A DNA stretch of 41,423 nt from Methanobrevibacter sp. (GTDB taxonomy: Archaea > Methanobacteriota > Methanobacteria > Methanobacteriales > Methanobacteriaceae), in NCBI GenBank assembly GCA_017434555.1, contig JAFRFB010000054.1, positions 1 to 41,423 on the forward strand, given 5' to 3'. The notes under the pieces were generated by a model. That model did no database searches, was not told the DNA's origin, and saw nothing but the letters and a program-made list of their open reading frames with translations. The position numbers and the translations under genes were made by a program. Below, one piece after another: positions 38,601 through 41,423 of the stretch (position 1 is its first letter; each line of letters opens with the position of its first letter).

Positions 38601-41423
38601 GAAGTTAACATGTCTGATTTAATTGAATTTACAGTCACTATCTATAATTCCGGGCCTTGTAATGCTACTGGTGTATATGTGAGTGAAGTTTTACACCCTT
38701 CCCTTAGATTGGGTTCTGCCAAAGCTACTAAAGGTGTGTATGATAATTCTTCAACTTGGAGCGGTATTGACACTTTAAACGTTGGTGAATCCGCAACTTT
38801 AACTATTGTTGCTAGAGTAGTTTATTCCCTTCCTATTTCAAATGAAGTTATTGTATACAGTGCTGAAAAGGACACTAATTTAACAAATAATCACGATAAC
38901 ATTTCATACATTTACGTATCTACAGATGTTGATTTGGAGATTTCCAAATCTGTTAATGTATCTGGATTTGTTAACGTCACTGATAAAATAGAGTTCAATA
39001 TTACTGTTCACAATAAACATACAAACAATGCAAGTGGAGTCTATGTTTCCGAGATTTTAAGCCCTCATCTTAAATTGATTTCCGCTAATGCCACTAAAGG
39101 TACTTATGACGGATCCACTACATGGAATATCGGTTATTTGGATGGTGGTGAATCTGTTACATTGACTATTGTTGCTCAAGTCATTTCAAACGGCACAATT
39201 TCAAATGTCGTTGTTGTATATGGATACGATAATGATACTAACATGTCCAACAATAATGATTCCATTGATAATATTACTGCTTTACCTGTTGTTGATTTGG
39301 AAATTACTAAAGATGTGGATGTTGAGGGTCAATATGTAAATGTATCCGATGAAATTCAATTTACAATTACCGTTAGGAACAATGGTCCTTGTGATGCAAC
39401 TAATGTAACTGTTAATGAGGTGTTAAGTCCTCTTCTTAACATGACTTCATATTCCACATGGATTGGAAACTACAATGTAACTACTGGTGTCTGGTATATA
39501 GGTAATTTACCTAGCAAATCTACAGTATTTTTAGTTATTAAAGCTCAAGTCCTTTCAAATGGTACAATAACTAACACAGTAAATGTAACATCAAATGAAA
39601 ATGATACTGATAAATCAAACAATAATGATTCAATTGATAATATCACTGCTCTGCCTGTAGTTGATTTAGCTATTACTAAAGTATCTAATACTACAGGACC
39701 TGTTAATGTGACTGATTTAATTGAATTTACAATTACCGTTACGAACAATGGTCCTTGTAACGCTACTCAGGTTATCGTTAATGAAACTTTAGATTCTGCT
39801 TTGAAATTGATTTCATTTAATGCTAGCAAAGGTACTACTTATGAAGGAAATATTTGGATAATTGGCAATTTATCTGTTGGAGATACAAAAACATTAAATA
39901 TTACCGCTAGAGTGGACTACTCTGGTTTAATTAAAAATGAAGTTGTTGTAACAAGTTATGAAAATGATACGGATTTATCAAACAATAAGGCCAGTATTTC
40001 TGAAATAATTTCTCATGCAATCGTGGATTTAGTCATTACCAAAGAATCTAATGTTTCAGGTATGGTTAATGTATCAGATTATGTTGAATTTACTATAAAC
40101 GTCACGAATAATGGTCCTTCTAATGCTAGTGGAGTATATGTTTTAGAAAGCTTGGATTCTCACTTAGCTATGGTATCTTATAATGTCACTAAAGGTACTT
40201 ATGACAATTATACTTGGATTATTGGCTATTTAAACTACAATGAAACTGTTACATTGACTATTGTTGCTCAAGTTATTTCAAACGGTACAATTGCTAATGT
40301 GGTTACCGTAAACAGTTTTGATAATGATACTAATAAATCTAATAATAATGATTCTATTGATAATATTACTGCTTTACCTATTGTTGATTTGGAAATTACT
40401 AAATATGTTGATGTGGAAAGTAAGTTTGTAAATGTTTCTGATATAATTCAGTTCACTATTACTGTTAGAAACAATGGTCCTAGTGATGCTACAAATGTGG
40501 TTGTATCTGAAGTTTTAAGTCCTTACCTTAATATGACTGATTATCTTATTTATGGCGGTAATTATAATGTAACTAGTGGAATTTGGTACATTGGTGATTT
40601 GGCTAATCAGTCTTCAGCACAGTTGATTATTCAGGCACAGGTTATTTCAAATGGTACTATTTCAAATGTTGTTGTTGTAACCAGCAATGAAAATGATACT
40701 AATAAATCCAATAATAATGCTTCCATTGATAATATTACTGCTTTACCTGTTGTTGATTTGGAAATTACTAAAGTATCTAATATTTCTAAAGATGTTATTA
40801 ATGTAACTGATTTTGTTGAGTATTCCATTACTGTTGTAAATCATGGTCCTTCCAATGCTACTAATGTTAATGTATCTGAAGTTTTAAGTTCCAGTCTTAA
40901 ATTAATTAAAAACGTAACAAATATTGGTTATTATAATTATACTGGTGGTTACTGGTATATTGGTAACTTAAGTGTCAATTCAACCGCTGTTTTAACTATT
41001 GTAGTTCAGTCTCTTGTTAATGGCACTATTGACAATATGGTTGTTGTAAGTTCATTTGAGAATGATACTAATCCGTATAATAATTGGGCCGAATCTCTTA
41101 TTGAAGCAAGACCTATTGTTGATATAAGTATCAATAAATCATCAAACGTTACAGGTAAAATGAATATTACTGATAATGTCGAATTTACAATCGTGGTTCA
41201 CAATGCAGGTCCGTCTAATGCGACTGGTGTATATGTAAGTGAAGTTTTAAGTCCTTATCTTAAGTTAATTTCATGTAATGCAAGTGTTGGTAGTTATGAT
41301 GGTTTTACTTGGACTATTGGTGATTTGGCTAATGGTTCATCTGCTAAATTAGTTATTGTTGCTCAGGCTGTTTATTCTGGATTGATTGAAAATGTTGTTG
41401 TTGTAAATAGTTTTGAAAGTGAT
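29670..41423 (+). CDS. Giant adhesin-like surface protein (partial, continues past window edge)
   Basis: The frame is open from ATG 29670 to the last base: 3,918 codons with no stop seen. Reading checks at several internal points and the frame of the last codon agree. Residues 1-25 are a signal peptide (MNKKRLIIIICLF through FACA). Residues about 80-1775 are right-handed parallel beta-helix turns of the form GGAIYVxG...S.F.NN.A. Residues about 1780-1998 are Ig-like linkers including a Cys-containing patch. From residue 1999 on there are 16 DUF11-type domains of 118-123 residues. Methanobrevibacter adhesin-like proteins share this plan and are thought to mediate contact with bacteria, protozoa or plant particles. 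Asn-X-Ser/Thr sequons are extremely dense, implying heavy N-glycosylation. The C-terminal anchor is off the window. Confidence 0.92.
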   Translation, partial: MNKKRLIIIICLFLVFISTISFACAVEDVENPPISTSVVDDSSSLQASDTQNNILTEGSDSFSKLDSLVQNAEINASVELNNNYTYSDSDVALKNGIIINKNITIDGKGYAIDGANIASIFNITNNAHVILKNIVFKNARGTNGSAISLTSSESVEIIESTFINNSASLNGGAIYIASAGSDITSSSTIRGSTFINNSAITGGAIYINANLINILSSTFNFNNASLDGGAVYVDGDFVYLIDSNFTNNTAGDDGGALYWNGDNGIIDNIICMNNKGISADKSDGDTSSTRGGTICLTGSSVILSNSLFTQSSAYMDEGKDSSKVDGGALFVTGNDVNITNTKFNYCTAINGGGALYIIGNNTQINNCDFDNCNASDGAALYVEGIGCKLYNTSFENNIAGDDGGAIYWQGSNGIITNITCINNKGISANKSDGDTSSTRGGTICLTGSNVTISESTFSLCQAYMDSGKNSSKVDGGALFITGDDVSVIGCEFDRCVASNNGGSIYIIGNDVNILNSIFDNSTALNGGAIYVAGTNANINASKFKTNKASQRGGSIFVEGDGASIINSTIDNTQSLIGGAIYISGNSTFVDGCSFNKNTGSDDAGTGGSGGAIYVDGDYATIINSDFSYGIAVNYGGAISVWGKNANITSNTFENCSATSLNGGAIYVEGTNATIALSNFTNNKVNTKNFAHGGAIDIEGSDSKVLNCNFEESEAYVGGFIYLSGSNCIIDGSSFKEGTAVNGGSIYVSGVNASISGSDFSTIVSEMYGGAIYVEGDYANISENTFEECSVKTYHGGAIYIAGEYTNVEKSNFTLCTGLSNVARGGAIDVKGHYTVIKDSNFNQCSAIDGGDIYVFGNYVRIENSSFDLNTARSGGAIYLYGWGAVIDKANITDCNASRSGGAIYVAGGGTHILESNIENCLAKGTTSNYGGGAIYVEGPDTHITTSNFNNNKVTNNALRGGTIYIKGERTFIEESNFNNSFSGQGGIIFIEGEDTIINSSTFSNSSSLYHGGAIFVYGNNAVIEWSSFENIYSKDNGGAIYVDGEYTEILHSTFDNCTVSGNLVGGAIYIADIGTTVAYSNFTNSKAAVAGAIYIQGENTTISYCNLDNNTAGSAGAIKVSGDDTIISNCNLTNNIATSLNGGALDIEGENASVYYSWFDNNDAKGDGGAINWIGGHGDDSIIGCTFTNNNCNETSKGGGAIYWTAGEVISSGGLIEDCIFINNTASGRHGGAIDWFRALDSVINNCLFINNHASSDGGALYTGDQGGNSHNLIIYNCQFYNNSAGKHGGAIANQMSDSWVYNNTFDGNTAGFSGGTILMKEGPAVNSVIDHCYIYNSFCNQLGDKYGHGGGSIHIADKNITISNCAIINSTVNITRGGAILSQGADCSLINVTIQNVETISGNGGAIYWEGSNGYLNNVTIFNSSTNSNYNTDANGGAIFLSGTNCNLDNISITTSSSNRGDSSKSANGGAIYVLSDNNALTNIIIDDSKSTSDNYNSKGGAIYWSGKTGTLINATISNTLSNGEGGAIYWSGGSPKVENISISYSQTKVENSTNDASGGAIYSTSISDLTNVYIVDSLASTTNGNIYGGAIYFNGNSMNNVTVIGSRATTDSGTSYGGAVYWKKGSTTNAYIYNSSFNDNNADLGGSNYFSSMTARVYNTSFIGNVANYDGGAIYSIGGDALLYNDTFELNSAKRGGAIFAENVQIKIYDSSFRNNTAENQGGAIYRNTNSGTSEIVNTDLVNNTAFQGSAIFTLSFFNLQDVILLDNQANSNKFINKIVGVDEEGNNYTSAVFVGFDNLLNGIWCESDLISIACNNVIYWSENGTDVCNSKPKKSDCEAGQNVTVEMYDHNGEFINSSRLVTDSSGAVKYIFNAENNEVYYFAYIHESDRYYTYLRDTLSNSTIVKIYVNDFYYGNSTTVSISLTDGAWGSLSGNVTVTFNDTDHTKFTVEVINGTYVGNHTFNLPVGLYNATATYEGNITTLGDTDSNLFRVMSVDDLEIFKSVNITADTLNVSEKIEYIINVTNHGPTKDTGVNVTEILSPYLLLLENITSKGSYDGTTWYIGDLDVNETVTLTITAQIIHRGPITNTVWVIGDGFDTNMSNNIASAHNFTALPIVDLRIVKNINVTDTVNVTDTIQYNITVFNDGPSDATGVVVGEVLDYRLRMISNNPSVGSYSNGTWNIGRLNKGANATLTIIAEVIYSGNITNAVNVTSYENDTNLSNNYYNITTPAKAYVDLQITKKANQSVVNVTDMIEFTISVYNDGPANASGVYVSEILSSNLKLISSHVTIGRYDGATWVIGTLNKGEVHNLTIVAQVTSEGDISNFVNITGADIDTNLTNNKDNITVTVLPIVDLEISKDVNVSGYVNVTDKIKFTITVKNNGPCDATGVNVTEVLSPYLKLTSNTTDVGYYDGAVWHIGDLATGGTVVLTLVCEVISNGTIGNVVSVTSNENDTDKSNNNDTIDNITALPIVDVMINKTVNITSGALNLYDYLEFNITIYNAGPCNATGVYVSEILYPSLKVVSVKATKGVYDNSSTWSGIGKLNVGESATLTIIAQVMYSGLITNEVIVYSYEKDTNISNNKDNISRINVTTNVDLEIFKSVNVTGSVNVSDIIEFNITVHEKLKSPASGVYVSEVLSPHLKLISANATKGTYDGATTWNVGYLDGDEYATLTIVAQVISNGTISNVVVVYGYDNDTNMSNNNDSIDNITALPIVDLQITKKVDTESKFVNVSDIIQFTVDVFNNGPSDATDVTVNEVISSHLKVLQVLNSTGYYNETSGIWHIGNLVNNASVQLIIQAQVISVGTISNVVVVTSYENDTNKSNNKDSIDNITALPIVDLEINKSVNASTVNVTDRIEFTITVKNNGPCNATGVNVSEILNKSFKLINNITNDGYYNVTEGIWHIGNLNNNSTAVLTLVCDVVLQGTISNYVEASSYENDTNAYNNWDEETVTALPIVDVSINKSSNASGEVNMSDLIEFTVTIYNSGPCNATGVYVSEVLHPSLRLGSAKATKGVYDNSSTWSGIDTLNVGESATLTIVARVVYSLPISNEVIVYSAEKDTNLTNNHDNISYIYVSTDVDLEISKSVNVSGFVNVTDKIEFNITVHNKHTNNASGVYVSEILSPHLKLISANATKGTYDGSTTWNIGYLDGGESVTLTIVAQVISNGTISNVVVVYGYDNDTNMSNNNDSIDNITALPVVDLEITKDVDVEGQYVNVSDEIQFTITVRNNGPCDATNVTVNEVLSPLLNMTSYSTWIGNYNVTTGVWYIGNLPSKSTVFLVIKAQVLSNGTITNTVNVTSNENDTDKSNNNDSIDNITALPVVDLAITKVSNTTGPVNVTDLIEFTITVTNNGPCNATQVIVNETLDSALKLISFNASKGTTYEGNIWIIGNLSVGDTKTLNITARVDYSGLIKNEVVVTSYENDTDLSNNKASISEIISHAIVDLVITKESNVSGMVNVSDYVEFTINVTNNGPSNASGVYVLESLDSHLAMVSYNVTKGTYDNYTWIIGYLNYNETVTLTIVAQVISNGTIANVVTVNSFDNDTNKSNNNDSIDNITALPIVDLEITKYVDVESKFVNVSDIIQFTITVRNNGPSDATNVVVSEVLSPYLNMTDYLIYGGNYNVTSGIWYIGDLANQSSAQLIIQAQVISNGTISNVVVVTSNENDTNKSNNNASIDNITALPVVDLEITKVSNISKDVINVTDFVEYSITVVNHGPSNATNVNVSEVLSSSLKLIKNVTNIGYYNYTGGYWYIGNLSVNSTAVLTIVVQSLVNGTIDNMVVVSSFENDTNPYNNWAESLIEARPIVDISINKSSNVTGKMNITDNVEFTIVVHNAGPSNATGVYVSEVLSPYLKLISCNASVGSYDGFTWTIGDLANGSSAKLVIVAQAVYSGLIENVVVVNSFESD
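29910..35000 (+). repeat. Parallel beta-helix repeat region within the giant protein
   Basis: About 60 degenerate turns of 22-35 codons are recognised by GG(A/S)IY(V/I/W) followed by a G and, later, S/C-x-F. The coding DNA repeats GGTGGTGCAATTTAT and close variants. Pectate-lyase-like proteins of this design usually bind or cleave carbohydrate or act as rigid stalks. No catalytic residues can be assigned. Confidence 0.85.
30420..31313 (+). repeat. 149-codon tandem duplication inside the beta-helix
   Basis: Copy 1 is 30420-30866 and copy 2 is 30867-31313, exactly 447 bases apart. Protein blocks NNKGISA.KSDGDTSSTRGG and the following TICLTGS, SSKVDGGALF are shared in order, and one stretch of about 35 bases is identical in both copies, which indicates a fairly recent event. 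Confidence 0.8.
35664..41423 (+). repeat. Array of 16 DUF11-type domains (last one cut by window edge)
   Basis: Domain starts, at the VDL(E/Q)I motif: 35664, 36030, 36387, 36741, 37101, 37470, 37833, 38202, 38562, 38928, 39291, 39660, 40023, 40383, 40752, 41118. Spacing is 354-369 bases. Each has the order VNVTD-I-F-ITV-NNGP-ATGV-VSE-LSP-L-G-Y-G-W-IG-L-LTI-AQV-SN-V-ENDTN-SNN-ITALP. DUF11 domains are immunoglobulin-like stalk modules. Confidence 0.9.

Noticed and set aside
29624-41000. Several 60-97 codon minus-strand open frames inside the giant gene
   Set aside because: They are repeated antisense shadows of the beta-helix and DUF11 repeats, recurring at the same place in each repeat and without ribosome sites.
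35664-41423. Regularly spaced repeats that could suggest a CRISPR array
   Set aside because: The units are 354-369 bases, degenerate and coding in one frame; there is no short identical repeat with unique spacers and no cas gene.

Overview
The window is low-GC archaeal DNA from a hydrogenotrophic methanogen of the Methanobacteriaceae, most likely Methanobrevibacter. The pointers are F420-dependent Mtd, a Fae-Hps fusion, the coenzyme F430/corrinoid amidase CfbB, an archaeal ThrRS, the Kae1-Bud32 fusion, an archaeal phosphomevalonate dehydratase, a tRNA without an encoded CCA, GGTGA/GGAGG ribosome-binding sites, and a giant 'adhesin-like protein' of the kind that fills gut and rumen Methanobrevibacter genomes. 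The genus is an inference from gene content and was not tested.

Layout. 0.2-9.6 kb is mostly housekeeping: surE, a membrane protein with a degenerate Mrr-like nuclease domain, a Wzy-like membrane protein overlapping cfbB, thrS, fae-hps, a small zinc-ribbon protein, a coiled-coil protein and an iron-sulfur flavoprotein. 9.6-14.6 kb is an accessory-looking surface/metal locus. A CbiM-like ECF substrate-binding component and a small two-anchor membrane protein are read leftward. A cell-surface protein with two FmdE-like modules, and a Ser-rich anchored protein whose mature N-terminus should be HPGHG, are read rightward. The shared 456-base divergent region carries four copies of AGTAWTACT and a long-spaced inverted repeat. 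14.6-29.2 kb is again core: a lipid-linked glycan flippase, a ModE-type regulator, ferredoxin, hisB, mtd, tRNA-Val, ilvE-uppP, an unknown gene-cobT pair, a radical SAM enzyme followed by kae1-bud32, an XTP pyrophosphatase, ribosomal protein S15, a RecJ-like DHH protein and an AcnX-family dehydratase.

From 29,670 to the right edge runs one uninterrupted reading frame of at least 3,918 codons. It holds a signal peptide, about 1,700 residues of right-handed parallel beta-helix turns, Ig-like linker domains and then 16 DUF11-type repeats of 118-123 residues. The gene leaves the window, so its C-terminus and anchor are not seen.

How the parts fit. CfbB and CobT serve nickel and cobalt tetrapyrrole cofactors. 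The CbiM-like/FmdE-like/HPGHG cluster plausibly captures a transition metal at the cell surface, although no CbiQ or CbiO is present here. Flippase, UppP and the Wzy-like protein are envelope glycan functions. Convergent gene pairs are separated by very compact hairpins that often contain the stop codon.
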